64,000 nucleotides of DNA. Source: Butyrivibrio sp. XPD2006 (GTDB lineage: Bacteria; Bacillota; Clostridia; Lachnospirales; Lachnospiraceae). The notes below the pieces were generated by a model. It searched no databases. It saw only the letters and a program-made list of their open reading frames with translations, and was not told where the DNA came from. Location: NCBI RefSeq assembly GCF_000420865.1, contig NZ_ATVT01000009.1:1-64000 (forward strand). The letters are read 5' to 3'. The translations under genes and the position numbers were made by a program. Below, in pieces: positions 26,151-35,643 of this stretch (its first letter is position 1; the number at the start of each line of letters is the position of its first letter).

Positions 26151-27089
26151 ATGACATCACTTTTGGAATTAAAACAGTATATAAAGCGCTTTTATATCAA
26201 GTATGAGACGTACCTTACATACATTTGGAAGTTTCTTTTGGCGCTTGTATCTATAATGGTCATCAACAATAAGCTTGGTTATATGGATGCACTTACCAAT
26301 GTTGCCATTGTAATGATGGCTTCACTTCTTTGTGCAATTCTCCCGGCTAACTTTATTGTGTTTATATCTGCGGCGTTTGTTATCGGACACCTGTATTCTC
26401 TTGGGGTAGAGTGTGCTCTGATTGCGCTGGTGATCTTCCTTCTGATGTTTCTTTTATACTTCAGATTTTCACCGAAAGATACTTTGGCGGTTCTTCTGAC
26501 ACCGATCTTTTTCTTTATGCGTATCCCATACGTAATGCCTTTGGCTATGGGACTTTTGGGAACACCTGCGTCAGTGGTATCCGTTTCATTCGGACTTGTG
26601 ATCTCATATATGATCTCATACTTCTCATCAAATGCCACAAGCTTTGGAAGCGATGGCGTTGAGGAGGCAGCCAATGAGTTTTCGAATATTGTAGGCGGAA
26701 TAGTCGGAAACAAGGAAATGATAGTTATGATAGCTGCATTTGCAGTAACTCTTGTATTGGTTTATATCATCAGGAGATCTTCGGTTGACAACTCCTGGAA
26801 AATTGCCATTGCAGTCGGAGCTATCGGACTTATCATCTTTACACTCATCGGTGATATCGTGACTGATTCACAGATATCAATTCCGGGAGTTATCATCGGA
26901 ACCATTATCTCTGCACTGCTTATGCTGGTGCTTGAGTTCTTTGCATTTAATCTGGACTACAGCAGAACCGAGAAAGTCCAGTTCGAGGACGACGAATATT
27001 ATTACTATGTTAAGGCAGTACCTAAGGTAACTGTAGCAACACCCGAGAGGAAGGTAAAAAAGATTAACCGCGCGAGGGAGCAGCGCTGA
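26151..27089 (+). CDS. Polytopic membrane protein of unknown function
   Basis: The 312-residue protein has about 8 hydrophobic segments between residues 20 and 265 and a charged C-terminal tail with four Tyr in a row (DDEYYYYV) and basic KKINRAREQR. I do not recognise a family. Two short polar loops (SFGSDGVEEAANEF and VTDSQIS) may face outside. It is immediately followed by cdaA, which suggests a role connected with c-di-AMP or cell-envelope homeostasis, by context only. Confidence 0.6.
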   Translation: MTSLLELKQYIKRFYIKYETYLTYIWKFLLALVSIMVINNKLGYMDALTNVAIVMMASLLCAILPANFIVFISAAFVIGHLYSLGVECALIALVIFLLMFLLYFRFSPKDTLAVLLTPIFFFMRIPYVMPLAMGLLGTPASVVSVSFGLVISYMISYFSSNATSFGSDGVEEAANEFSNIVGGIVGNKEMIVMIAAFAVTLVLVYIIRRSSVDNSWKIAIAVGAIGLIIFTLIGDIVTDSQISIPGVIIGTIISALLMLVLEFFAFNLDYSRTEKVQFEDDEYYYYVKAVPKVTVATPERKVKKINRAREQR

Positions 27090-27108
27090 TTAGTTTTTGG
27101 GGAATGTC

Positions 27109-27975
27109 ATGGATCAGATAGATTTTCTTTTTGACTTCAACAGAACAAGCCTTCATATGCCGACTATCAGATTTTCTGATATTCTGGAAGTTTGTATTAT
27201 TGCATTTTTGGTATATCACATTCTGGTATGGGCGAGGAATACAAGACTATGGTCTCTTTTAAAGGGGGTCATAGTTATTCTTGTGTTTATTTTGCTGTGC
27301 GCTCTTTTAAACATGTCAACAATCCTGTGGATTGTTGAGAGGGTATTCAGTATAGCCATCATAGCCATTGTGGTAATACTGCAGCCGGAGCTGAGGAAGG
27401 CTCTGGAAGAACTGGGAAGGAAAAATTTCTTTTCCAATGTCCTGTCCCTGGGCGATATAAAGAGCTCAGGCAGATTCTCGGATAAAACTCTCAATGAAAT
27501 AACAAGAGCCTGCGTAGAAATGGCCAAGGTAAGGACAGGAGCTCTTATAGTAATTGAGCAGAATCATCCTCTTACAGAGTATGAGAGAACAGGAATTGAT
27601 GTGGATGGTATAGTAACAAGCCAGCTGCTTATCAATATTTTTGAACACAACACACCGCTCCATGACGGAGCTGTCATAATAAGGGGAGACAGGATCACTT
27701 CGGCGACCTGCTATCTGCCGCTTTCCGATAACATGGGTATCGGTAAGGAACTTGGTACGAGACATCGTGCCGGTATCGGTGTGTCTGAGGCAACAGACTG
27801 TTTTGTAATCATTGTTTCTGAGGAGACAGGTAAGATAAGCGTTGCCTATGAGGGAGAGCTTGAAAGAGCTCTTGACAGCGACAGGTTAAGGGAGAGACTT
27901 AGGGTACTTCAGGACAAACACGAAGAAGAGGCGCCTATTAAGTACCTTGCCAGAAAGGCCAAGGTGAGAAAATGA
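27109..27975 (+). CDS. cdaA: Diadenylate cyclase CdaA
   Basis: Membrane enzyme making c-di-AMP from two ATP; controls potassium and osmotic balance. Three N-terminal membrane helices (to about residue 85) precede the DAC domain, with the catalytic LHDGAVI at about 184-190 and GTRHRAGIG at about 216-224, both intact. ATG 27109 is preferred over TTG 27097 because GGGGA sits 5 nt before it. Its last codons overlap cdaR by 4 nt. Confidence 0.95.
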   Translation: MDQIDFLFDFNRTSLHMPTIRFSDILEVCIIAFLVYHILVWARNTRLWSLLKGVIVILVFILLCALLNMSTILWIVERVFSIAIIAIVVILQPELRKALEELGRKNFFSNVLSLGDIKSSGRFSDKTLNEITRACVEMAKVRTGALIVIEQNHPLTEYERTGIDVDGIVTSQLLINIFEHNTPLHDGAVIIRGDRITSATCYLPLSDNMGIGKELGTRHRAGIGVSEATDCFVIIVSEETGKISVAYEGELERALDSDRLRERLRVLQDKHEEEAPIKYLARKAKVRK

Positions 27976-29246
27976 AAAGACTGACGGCCAACTGGGGACT
28001 TAAGCTTGCTTCACTTATCTTCGCGATAGTAGTATGGTTCCTTGTAACAAATATAAACGATCCGGTTACTTCGGTTAGATATACCAACATACCGGTAACG
28101 CTCAAGAATACAAATCTTATTACCGATCAGGGTCAGGTGTATACGATCCTTGACGGAAGTGACACCATCAGTAGTGTGACGATCTATGCACCCAGATCAA
28201 TCATAGATTCTCTCAGCCAGAACAATGTTATTGCAACGGCTGACTTGCAGGAACTCTCAAGTCTTAACACCGTAAGTGTGGATGTTAAGACCAACAAGTA
28301 CTTCGACAAGATTGAGAAGATAGACACCAGTTCAGATATGGTCAAGCTCAGTGTAGAGAGAAAGGCATCCAAATCCCTTGCTCTTGGAGCTACCACATCG
28401 GGATCTCTGGCAGACGGTTATGTCATCGGAGATGTCACAACCGAGCAGAACATGGTCAGGATAAGCGGACCTGAATCTGTGGTCAATCAGGTTGCATCGG
28501 CGACAGTTGATGTAGATGTTACCGGATTTACCTCCAATATCGGAACCGATGCGGATATCATGCTTCTGGATGCAGAGGGAGAAGTGGTGGATTCATCACT
28601 TATCTCTATGAATATCAAGACAGTAAGGGTTAATGTAGTCATTTATGAAACCAAGTATGTGCCCATCACATATTCGGTGAGCGGTGAACCTGCCGGAGGC
28701 TACATATTTACCGGAGAAGTCGAGAGTACACCTGATACAGTACAGATTGCCGGAAGAAGCAATACTCTTTCTTCGGTTAATGAGATCAAGGTAGACGATC
28801 CTAACATTGATGTAGGCGGACTTACCGGAAATCTTACCTACACATACAATCTCGGACAGTACCTGCCTTCAGGAGTGACATTTGCAGATGAGGACTTCAG
28901 CGGATCTGTTTCGGTGGTTGTACATGTTTCGGCTGTTGATACCAGAACCTATGACGTGAGTGTATCAAGGATAGCAGTTAACGGAGATACTGCAGGATTT
29001 AATGTCTATGTGGATGACACCGAGTATGATACAGTGTCGCTTTCACTTTCGGGACTGCCAAGTACACTTAACAATGTTTCAGAGAATTCTCTCGAGGGCA
29101 GTGTCAACATAGACGATATTCTTGCTGCCAACGACCTTACGGAGCTTAAGGCCGGAACCTACAGTGCAGATGTGAATTGGATTCTTCCGGATGGTGTTAC
29201 AGCCAAAGGAACAGTCAGTGTCTACGTTACTGTAGAGGAGAATTAA
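27972..29246 (+). CDS. cdaR: CdaR/YbbR-domain regulator of CdaA
   Basis: Single-pass membrane protein that modulates CdaA. One membrane segment (about residues 8-26, LKLASLIFAIVVWFLVTNI) anchors an extracellular part made of about four YbbR repeats, recognisable by periodic VRV/YxxxxVPV-type strands (YTNIPVTL, KYVPITYSVSG). Length 424 is typical. The ATG overlaps the cdaA stop (ATGA). In many Firmicutes glmM is third in this operon; here it is replaced by an HPr gene. Confidence 0.93.
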   Translation: MKRLTANWGLKLASLIFAIVVWFLVTNINDPVTSVRYTNIPVTLKNTNLITDQGQVYTILDGSDTISSVTIYAPRSIIDSLSQNNVIATADLQELSSLNTVSVDVKTNKYFDKIEKIDTSSDMVKLSVERKASKSLALGATTSGSLADGYVIGDVTTEQNMVRISGPESVVNQVASATVDVDVTGFTSNIGTDADIMLLDAEGEVVDSSLISMNIKTVRVNVVIYETKYVPITYSVSGEPAGGYIFTGEVESTPDTVQIAGRSNTLSSVNEIKVDDPNIDVGGLTGNLTYTYNLGQYLPSGVTFADEDFSGSVSVVVHVSAVDTRTYDVSVSRIAVNGDTAGFNVYVDDTEYDTVSLSLSGLPSTLNNVSENSLEGSVNIDDILAANDLTELKAGTYSADVNWILPDGVTAKGTVSVYVTVEEN

Positions 29247-29262
29247 GAGGAGGTTTAGCTTA

Positions 29263-29526
29263 ATGGTAACGAAAAAAGTTGTCATTACCAATCCTACAGG
29301 ATTACATCTTCGTCCTGCCGGCAATCTTTGCAAAGTGGCGATGAACTATAAATCACATATTACTTTCAACTATGGCGATAATGTAGCCAATGCCAAGAGT
29401 GTACTCAGCGTACTCGGCGCATGCATCAAATGCGGTGATGAGCTTGAGTTTAAGTGCGAGGGACCGGATGAGGAAGAAGCCATGAATGCACTGATTGAGG
29501 CTATAGAAACGGGACTTGGCGAGTAA
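29263..29526 (+). CDS. ptsH: HPr family phosphocarrier protein
   Basis: Carries phosphate from enzyme I to sugar-specific EII proteins and, in Firmicutes, signals glycolytic state when phosphorylated on Ser46. His15 is present in NPTGLHLRPAG, and Ser46 in NAKSVLSVLG, so both phosphorylation sites are intact; this argues for HPr and against Crh, which lacks His15. The 87-residue length is normal. GAGGAGG precedes the ATG, 16 bp after cdaR. No enzyme I gene is near. Confidence 0.92.
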   Translation: MVTKKVVITNPTGLHLRPAGNLCKVAMNYKSHITFNYGDNVANAKSVLSVLGACIKCGDELEFKCEGPDEEEAMNALIEAIETGLGE

Positions 29527-29544
29527 TCTATCTTGTGTTAAAAT
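29516..29544 (+). promoter_or_regulatory. Promoter of the DUF3048 lipoprotein gene
   Basis: TTGGCG (29516-29521) and TAAAAT (29539-29544) with a 17-bp spacer; the -35 overlaps the last codons of the HPr gene. The start codon follows at 29580. Confidence 0.55.
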
Positions 29545-29579
29545 CAATTGGTTAAAAAATTAGAGAGGAAATTTGGGAA

Positions 29580-30776
29580 ATGAAAAAGTTTAAGGCTGCA
29601 TTAGTTGCAGGTCTGGCTGTAACAATGCTTTTTGGCTGCGGAAAATCCAGCGACGAGGCTGTTGTGGGACTCAGTATCGAGAAACTTGAAGATATTCAGG
29701 AAGTTACTCCTGCAGCAACAGAAGCAAGTTCTGAGGAAGAGGTTATCGATGAGGATGCTCCTCCTGCAGAAGGAATGGTAAGAAGTTACTTCACTAACCA
29801 GTGGGTTGATGAAAAGATCAATACAACAAGACCTCTTGCAGTTATGTATCCTATCAATAAGGAAGCTCAGCCACAGTACGGACTCAGCAATGTAGCTGTT
29901 TTCTATGAGATCATGGAAGAGGGCAGCATGAGCCGTCAGATGGGTATCGTTGAGGATTGGGAGAATCTTGAGCGTATCGGTAATATTCGTAGTATCCGTG
30001 ATTACTTTGTATATGCAGCACTCGAGTATGATCCGGTTATTGTTCACTACGGCGGACCTGAGCTCTATGTTAAGGGTGTTCTTACAGGAAAGACAAGACC
30101 GGATGGTAAGGACGATGTAGACAATCTGAATGGTGTAGGTGGAGCAATGGGTTCCGATTACGGCGCATTCTTCAGAGTACCTGAGGGAAGTACTTCAGAG
30201 CACACAGCTTTTACAGACGGATCTCACGTATCAAATGCTATCAGCAAGGCCGGTTTCTCGCTTGAGCACAGAGATTATTTTGAGGGCGAGCCACACTTTA
30301 AGTTTACAGGATATACGAATCCCAATACTCTTGAGGATTATTCTGATGCTGTAGAGGCAACAGAAATCGATATGGCAGGTTGCTTCCCTGTAACCAAGTC
30401 AGCTCTTACATATGATGAAGAGAAGGGTGTTTACCTCAAGACTCTTTACGGATCAGCACAGAAGGATGCTCTTACCAATGAGCAGCTCTCATTTGCAAAT
30501 ATTGTAATCCAGAGAACATATCATGAGACTCGTGATGATAACGGTTATCTTGCATATCAGATGCATGACACAACCAATGACGGATACTTCATCACAAAGG
30601 GCAAGATGATCCATGTTACCTGGGAGAAGACAGGTGACTATGCTCCTACAACATATTATGATGACAACGGTGAAGAGGTTACATTCAATACCGGTAGAAC
30701 AATGATCTTTGTCATTCAGCTTAAAGGAAAGTCATTCTCTAAGTTTAAAGTTAATGGTGTAGAGTACGCAGACTGA
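29580..30776 (+). CDS. DUF3048 (YerB-like) lipoprotein
   Basis: Surface lipoprotein of unknown role. Signal peptide MKKFKAALVAGLAVTMLFGC with Cys20 as lipid anchor, then a Glu-rich linker (to about residue 60). The body carries DUF3048 features: RPLAVMYPINKEAQPQYGLSNA-like opening near residue 83, MGIVEDWENLERIGNIRSIR, and HVTWEK-GKTMIFVIQLKG-like end. Family members are widespread in Firmicutes and lack an assigned activity. Followed by a G+C-rich hairpin. Confidence 0.85.
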   Translation: MKKFKAALVAGLAVTMLFGCGKSSDEAVVGLSIEKLEDIQEVTPAATEASSEEEVIDEDAPPAEGMVRSYFTNQWVDEKINTTRPLAVMYPINKEAQPQYGLSNVAVFYEIMEEGSMSRQMGIVEDWENLERIGNIRSIRDYFVYAALEYDPVIVHYGGPELYVKGVLTGKTRPDGKDDVDNLNGVGGAMGSDYGAFFRVPEGSTSEHTAFTDGSHVSNAISKAGFSLEHRDYFEGEPHFKFTGYTNPNTLEDYSDAVEATEIDMAGCFPVTKSALTYDEEKGVYLKTLYGSAQKDALTNEQLSFANIVIQRTYHETRDDNGYLAYQMHDTTNDGYFITKGKMIHVTWEKTGDYAPTTYYDDNGEEVTFNTGRTMIFVIQLKGKSFSKFKVNGVEYAD

Positions 30777-30803
30777 TATCTGTTAAAACGTAATGGATAA
30801 TAG

Positions 30804-30827
30804 GCGGACGGCAGAGATGTCGTCCGC
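30804..30827 (+). terminator. Hairpin after the DUF3048 gene, weak terminator
   Basis: GCGGACG (30804-30810) pairs perfectly with CGTCCGC (30821-30827). The following TACGTGTTTCGTT is only partly T-rich, so termination may be incomplete and some reading into rfbD is likely. Confidence 0.45.
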
Positions 30828-30863
30828 TACGTGTTTCGTTAGAAGAAATGAAAGGTGCCTGAA

Positions 30864-31736
30864 ATGGAAAAAATTATAGTTACAGGATGCAACGGACAGC
30901 TTGGAAGAGCAATAAACAAGGAACTTCCCAGGGATAAATATGAGCTTATCAACACTGATGTGTTTCAGGGAGAAGGCATTATCCCTCTTGATATTACTAA
31001 TGTAGATGCGGTTGTTGACCTTGCAAGAAAGACCAAGGCTTCAGTTATTATCAACTGTGCTGCTTATACAGCGGTTGACAAGCAGGAGAGCGATATTGAT
31101 CTGTCTTATAAGATCAATGCTATCGGTCCGAGAAATCTTGCGATAGCAGCTACAGAAGTGGGAGCTAAGCTTGTCCATGTTTCAACAGACTATGTTTTTG
31201 AAGGAAACGGAACAAGACCGTATATTGAATTTGATAAGACAGGTCCTGTCAGTGTTTACGGTAAGACCAAGCTGGCCGGAGAAGAGATGGTCAAGCAGTT
31301 TGCCAGAGACTTCTTTATAATCAGAACAGCATGGCTCTATGGCGATGGCAAGAACTTTGTTAAGACAATGCTCGGTCTTTCTGAAAAGTATGATGAAGTA
31401 AGCGTTGTTAAGGATCAGCTTGGTACACCTACCAGCACAACTGAGCTTGCCAAGGCTATACATTTCCTTCTCGGAACAGAGAATTACGGAGTATTCCACG
31501 GTACCTGTGAAGGAGATACCAACTGGGCTGATTTTACTGAGGAGATATTCAGGATTGCCGGTAAATCAACCAAGGTTAATCACGTTACTACAGAGGAATA
31601 TACAGCCAAGAATCCTCAGGCAGCTCCAAGACCTGCTTACAGCATTCTTGAGAACTATATGTTTAAGCTTACCTCTGACTTTATGTTCGCTGACTGGCAC
31701 TATGCAATAGAAGAGTACCTTAAGGAGATCCTTTGA
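30864..31736 (+). CDS. rfbD: dTDP-4-dehydrorhamnose reductase
   Basis: Last step of dTDP-L-rhamnose synthesis. The 290-residue short-chain dehydrogenase has the NAD-binding GCNGQLG at residues 8-14, STDYVFEG near 109 and the catalytic YGKTK (Tyr-x3-Lys) near 130. ATG 30864 with AAAGG 8 nt upstream is preferred over GTG 30855. rfbA, rfbB and rfbC are not in the window, so rhamnose supply depends on other loci. Its stop codon overlaps the next gene by 1 nt. Confidence 0.92.
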   Translation: MEKIIVTGCNGQLGRAINKELPRDKYELINTDVFQGEGIIPLDITNVDAVVDLARKTKASVIINCAAYTAVDKQESDIDLSYKINAIGPRNLAIAATEVGAKLVHVSTDYVFEGNGTRPYIEFDKTGPVSVYGKTKLAGEEMVKQFARDFFIIRTAWLYGDGKNFVKTMLGLSEKYDEVSVVKDQLGTPTSTTELAKAIHFLLGTENYGVFHGTCEGDTNWADFTEEIFRIAGKSTKVNHVTTEEYTAKNPQAAPRPAYSILENYMFKLTSDFMFADWHYAIEEYLKEIL

Positions 31737-32191
31737 TGAGTTTTATTAATGGAGTATTGAGCAACAAGATACTGTTGGCAGCGTTTTGTGGCTGGCTGGT
31801 TGCTCAGGTCTTGAAAACCATTATATATGTCGCTGTAAATAAGAGCTTCAACCCGGAGAGACTTTTGGGCGACGGAGGAATGCCGAGCTCGCATTCAGCA
31901 ACAGTTATGGCTATGGTGACGTCCACTGCTTTTTACTTTGGACCAGACACCTTTGAATTTGCAGTTACAGCTATCCTTGCGCTTATTGTTATGCATGATG
32001 CAATGGGCGTTCGACGTGAGACCGGCAAGCAGGCCAAGGTCATCAATAACATGATGGATTGGTTTGTGCAGATGGACAGTGATATTTCACCTGAAGAAAA
32101 GCTCAAGGAATTCGTGGGACACTCACCAACACAGGTTTTCTTTGGTGCACTCTTGGGTATTGTAGTAGGTTTTATTGTTTGTAGTTTGTAA
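31736..32191 (+). CDS. Divergent PAP2 family membrane protein (YuiD/DUF212)
   Basis: Predicted lipid-phosphatase-like membrane protein. The 151 residues include GDGGMPSSHSATVMA near residue 44, the PSSHS-type phosphatase motif, and DAMGVRRETGKQAKVIN near 86, both diagnostic of the YuiD group; three to four membrane segments surround them. ATG 31736 overlaps the rfbD TGA by 1 nt; AAGGAG lies upstream. Activity of this divergent group is unproven; polyprenyl phosphate recycling is a reasonable guess. Confidence 0.88.
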   Translation: MSFINGVLSNKILLAAFCGWLVAQVLKTIIYVAVNKSFNPERLLGDGGMPSSHSATVMAMVTSTAFYFGPDTFEFAVTAILALIVMHDAMGVRRETGKQAKVINNMMDWFVQMDSDISPEEKLKEFVGHSPTQVFFGALLGIVVGFIVCSL

Positions 32192-32221
32192 TTATTCTTC
32201 CTATTGGGGGCATAAAAAGCT

Positions 32222-34039
32222 ATGCTGACAGTGCTTTTCATCTGGTTATATGTCATTGCTACAACATATCTGATTGGCTACGGCTTTCTGATGTCTTTGG
32301 TCAGTCTTCCGGGTATGCGCCATAAAAAAGGCAAAAAGCATATCAAGGAAGGAAAACGGTATGATTTCAGATTCAGGGAAAGCTATATCATCACCGGAGT
32401 TGTACTTGTAACTGTTTTTGCACAGATTGTCAGCTTATTTTCTAAGGTCTCTGTTGGCGCCAATATCGTTCTGATATCCGTAAGCATGCTTGTTGCGGTT
32501 TATTACCGCCAGGAGTTATTTGAAGAACTTCTTAGCATGCAGGGGAAACTCAGAGCCGGTGCCAATTTCTATATTTATCTTGCAGTTTTTCTGATCATGG
32601 CATATGGGGCATCCCATGGCATAATGCACTATGATTCTGATCTGTACCACGCCCAGGCAATTCGCTGGATAGAAGAATACGGGATTGTAAAAGGACTGGG
32701 CAATCTCCATGTGAGACTTGCCTATAACAGTTCTGCCTTTCCGCTGACGGCTATCTACAGCTTCAGGTTTTTGGGAGGACAGTCCTATCATGTTATGTCG
32801 GGCTTTTTTGCACTTCTTCTTGCTTGGCAATGCGTTGATATCAAGAATGTCTATAGAAGAGGACATCTCGTAATTTCTGATTTTGCAAGACTTGCAGCAA
32901 TTTATTATTTATTTACCATCTATGATGAGATGATGGCTCCTGCATCCGATTACTTCCTTTCCTGTCTTGTTTTCTACATAATCATTCATTGGCTTGATAT
33001 GTATGTAAGACATGAGAGGTCTTATGTGCCATATATTCTTCTGGCGCTTTTGGGAGTGTATGCAATCACAATCAAGCTCTCTGCGGCACCTATGCTTCTT
33101 CTGACTATTGTTCCAATTTACAAGCTTTTCCATGACAGGACAAAAGAGAAGATGAAGGCCTTTTGGACTTCAGTGATCCTTGCGCTTGTAATAGCAGTTC
33201 CGTTTTTGATTAGGAATATTATTTTATCGGGGTGGTTGCTATATCCTGTCACAATGCTTGATTTCTTTGGGTTTTACTGGGAGGTTCCAAAGGGTGTAGC
33301 GGAATTTGATGCTATGGAGATTAGAACCTTTGGAAGGGGCTACAACGACGTTGCTGCATATGGCAATGTGCCGTTTTCACAGTGGGTACCTAACTGGTTT
33401 GCGGGAATTACCGGCCTTAATAAGATAATGCTCGTGCTGGCGTTGGCTTCAATAGTGATCTACATTGCTTATCTCGTCTATTTTCTGCTCGTCGTTGCAG
33501 GCGAGAAGTCCGATAAGTTAAAGACCCTGAACAGAGCCAAGGTCTTTGAAATAAGCCACAGAAGCATGCTGAACATTGCAGATTTCCTTACAATCGGAGG
33601 TACTCTTATCGGCTGCTTTGCCTTCTGGTTTTTCAGCGCGCCGCTTATCAGATACGGAGTTGTCTATGTATGGCTCCTGCCTGCAGTTATTCTTGGCAGA
33701 ACCTTTATCATCGCATATAACAGGCTGCTTAATGATGATGTAAAAGAAATTGTGGTAAAGGTCCTTGTTGTAGTATTTATGGCATGGTTCATATATAAAT
33801 GTGTGGTTGTTGCCTTGGAGGATAACAGGCACTTTAATCCTGAATATCTTTTAAAGCAACAGGACTACGGAACATATGAAGTTGATTCCTTTGAAATGGG
33901 ATCAGAAACCATATATTATCCGGTTTCGGGAGATCAGGTCGGATACGATCCATTTCCATCGGCAACTCATGATATTACCGGAGAAGTTGAACTTATCGGT
34001 CGGGAAATTAAAGATGGATTTAAGACAATAGCTAAATAA
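32222..34039 (+). CDS. Large polytopic membrane protein, GT-C-like
   Basis: 605 residues with about 12 membrane segments and a soluble C-terminal tail of about 50 residues. The loop HYDSDLYHAQAIRWIEEYG (residues about 138-156) is followed by NLHVRLAYNSSAFPLTA; acidic-His loops after early helices are a GT-C glycosyltransferase trait. I recall similar sequences annotated as LIC_10190-family membrane proteins, without known function. GGGGG precedes the ATG by 13 nt. Confidence 0.6.
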   Translation: MLTVLFIWLYVIATTYLIGYGFLMSLVSLPGMRHKKGKKHIKEGKRYDFRFRESYIITGVVLVTVFAQIVSLFSKVSVGANIVLISVSMLVAVYYRQELFEELLSMQGKLRAGANFYIYLAVFLIMAYGASHGIMHYDSDLYHAQAIRWIEEYGIVKGLGNLHVRLAYNSSAFPLTAIYSFRFLGGQSYHVMSGFFALLLAWQCVDIKNVYRRGHLVISDFARLAAIYYLFTIYDEMMAPASDYFLSCLVFYIIIHWLDMYVRHERSYVPYILLALLGVYAITIKLSAAPMLLLTIVPIYKLFHDRTKEKMKAFWTSVILALVIAVPFLIRNIILSGWLLYPVTMLDFFGFYWEVPKGVAEFDAMEIRTFGRGYNDVAAYGNVPFSQWVPNWFAGITGLNKIMLVLALASIVIYIAYLVYFLLVVAGEKSDKLKTLNRAKVFEISHRSMLNIADFLTIGGTLIGCFAFWFFSAPLIRYGVVYVWLLPAVILGRTFIIAYNRLLNDDVKEIVVKVLVVVFMAWFIYKCVVVALEDNRHFNPEYLLKQQDYGTYEVDSFEMGSETIYYPVSGDQVGYDPFPSATHDITGEVELIGREIKDGFKTIAK

Positions 34040-34150
34040 TTAAAAGACCATAAATTATTTGCCAATATATTAAAAAACGATAAATTTTCAGACAAAAGGC
34101 TGAAGTTCGCTGTAATTTCTGACGAAATAATGTATCATAAATAATAGAAA

Positions 34151-34169
34151 AAGCGTACAAGTTGCGCTT
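34151..34169 (+). promoter_or_regulatory. Small hairpin next to the SD of the CAP-domain gene
   Basis: AAGCG (34151-34155) pairs with CGCTT (34165-34169); the SD-like GGGGG starts at the next base (34170) and the ATG is at 34182. Pairing is short, so a regulatory role is only possible. Confidence 0.25.
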
Positions 34170-34181
34170 GGGGGATACATT

Positions 34182-34619
34182 ATGAGAAGAGCGATTTTAT
34201 CAGTTCTTTTGGTATTTGTGCTTGGAATTTTGTTTCAACCAATAACAGCAAAGGCAGCAAGAGAGGATGATATCCTGACTCTTATGAATGACGCCAGGGC
34301 ACAGCAGGGGCTTGGCGCAGTAAGTCTGGATTCTACTCTTACCGGAGTGGCTCAGACAAGAGCGGAAGAATGTTCTTCGAGATTTTCGCATGTTCGTCCG
34401 AACGGAAAAGCCTGGTATACGGTGTCAAAATCGACTAAAGCCGAAAACCTTGCTCATGCGGTAAATGATGCTCAGCAAAAACCTGAGAATGTTGTTCTGG
34501 CATGGCTCCTCAGTCCTTCTCATAAAGCAAACGTAATGAGAAAGAATTGTACCAGCGTTGGTATTGCATATTATCAGGGCACCAACGGAGAAACATACAT
34601 AGTATGCGAGTTTAATTGA
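34182..34619 (+). CDS. Secreted CAP-domain (SCP/PR-1) protein
   Basis: A classical signal peptide (MRRAILSVLLVFVLGILFQP, cleavage near AKA-AR at about 26) leads a compact CAP domain. Seen motifs are LMNDARAQQGLG near residue 34, FSHVRPNGKAW near 66 and the C-terminal LLSPSHKANVMRKNCTSVGIAYY. The usual CAP His and Glu residues (H in FSHVRP, E in KAENLAH, H in SPSHKANVM) are present. At 145 residues it is a minimal single-domain form. Function in bacteria is unclear. Confidence 0.88.
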   Translation: MRRAILSVLLVFVLGILFQPITAKAAREDDILTLMNDARAQQGLGAVSLDSTLTGVAQTRAEECSSRFSHVRPNGKAWYTVSKSTKAENLAHAVNDAQQKPENVVLAWLLSPSHKANVMRKNCTSVGIAYYQGTNGETYIVCEFN

Positions 34620-34633
34620 TTTAAAATAGAGAA

Positions 34634-34667
34634 ATGCCCGTCACTTAAGAAAGTGGCGGGCATTTTT
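34634..34667. terminator. Terminator between convergent genes
   Basis: ATGCCCG (34634-34640) pairs with CGGGCAT (34657-34663), with an inner CACTT/AAGTG stem, followed by TTTTT on the plus strand. It ends the CAP-domain gene and may also serve fcl on the other strand, where the tail is less T-rich. Confidence 0.85.
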
Positions 34668-34682
34668 ATGTGATCTAAGTTA

Positions 34683-35627
34683 TTATCTCTCAGCTCTCAT
34701 TGGATTGTTCAGGAAGTCTTCGTAAGCAAGTCTGATTCCGTCATCCAATTCTGTTGTATAAGTCCATCCGAGCTCTTTTGCCTTGGATACATCAAGAAGC
34801 TTTCTTGGTGTTCCGTTTGGCTTGGTGGGATCCCAACGGATTTCTCCTGTGTAGCCGACAATCTTTGCAACCTTCTCAGTAAGCTGCTTGATAGTAAGCT
34901 CTTTTCCTGTGCCGGCATTAACGGTCTCGTTACCGCTGTAGTTATTCATAAGGAATACGCAGAGGTTAGCCAGGTCATCAACGTAAAGGAATTCTCTGAG
35001 AGGGCTTCCGTCACCCCAACATGTTACGTAGGGGAGGTTCTGCTCCTTGGCCTCATGGAAACGGCGAATAAGAGCGGGAAGTACGTGAGAATGTGTCGGA
35101 TGGTAATTGTCGTTTGGCCCGTAAAGGTTTGTGGGCATTACGGAAATATAGTCTGTTCCGTACTGTTTGTTGAGATACTCACAGTATTTAAGGCCTGAGA
35201 TCTTGGCAAGAGCATATGCCTCGTTGGTCTTCTCGAGCTCTGAAGTAAGGAGACAGCTCTCTTTCATGGGCTGAGGTGCCATCCTTGGGTAAATGCAGGA
35301 TGAACCGAGGAACTCAAGTTTCTTGCAGCCGTTTTTCCATGCAGAGTTGATAACATTCATCTCAAGGATCATGTTCTCATACATGAAATCTGCAAGTGCC
35401 TGAGAGTTGCCCATGATACCGCCAACCTTGGCTGCTGCCAGGAATACATACTCGGGTCTCTCTTCAGCGAAGAAGTTCTCAACCTGATCCTGTCTTGTGA
35501 GATCAAGTTCTTTGTGGGTTCTGGTTATGATGTTTTCATAGCCCTGTTTCTTTAATTCTCTTACGATTGCGGAACCAACCATTCCTCTGTGGCCGGCTAC
35601 GTAAATTTTAGCTTTCTTTTCCATCAT
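34683..35627 (-). CDS. fcl: GDP-L-fucose synthase
   Basis: Epimerase-reductase turning GDP-4-keto-6-deoxymannose into GDP-L-fucose. The 314 residues have the NADP-binding [10 protein letters not shown] near residue 12, catalytic GSSCIYP near 107 and YALAKISG (Tyr-x3-Lys) near 137. The start has GAGGT upstream on the minus strand. It follows gmd by 16 bp, forming a two-gene operon on the opposite strand to the surrounding glycan genes. Confidence 0.95.
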   Translation of the reverse strand: MMEKKAKIYVAGHRGMVGSAIVRELKKQGYENIITRTHKELDLTRQDQVENFFAEERPEYVFLAAAKVGGIMGNSQALADFMYENMILEMNVINSAWKNGCKKLEFLGSSCIYPRMAPQPMKESCLLTSELEKTNEAYALAKISGLKYCEYLNKQYGTDYISVMPTNLYGPNDNYHPTHSHVLPALIRRFHEAKEQNLPYVTCWGDGSPLREFLYVDDLANLCVFLMNNYSGNETVNAGTGKELTIKQLTEKVAKIVGYTGEIRWDPTKPNGTPRKLLDVSKAKELGWTYTTELDDGIRLAYEDFLNNPMRAER

Positions 35628-35643
35628 AGTTTTGTACCTCTGT

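Noticed and set aside
29263-29526. Crh (catabolite-only HPr paralog)
   Set aside because: His15 is present in TGLHLRPAG; Crh proteins lack it.
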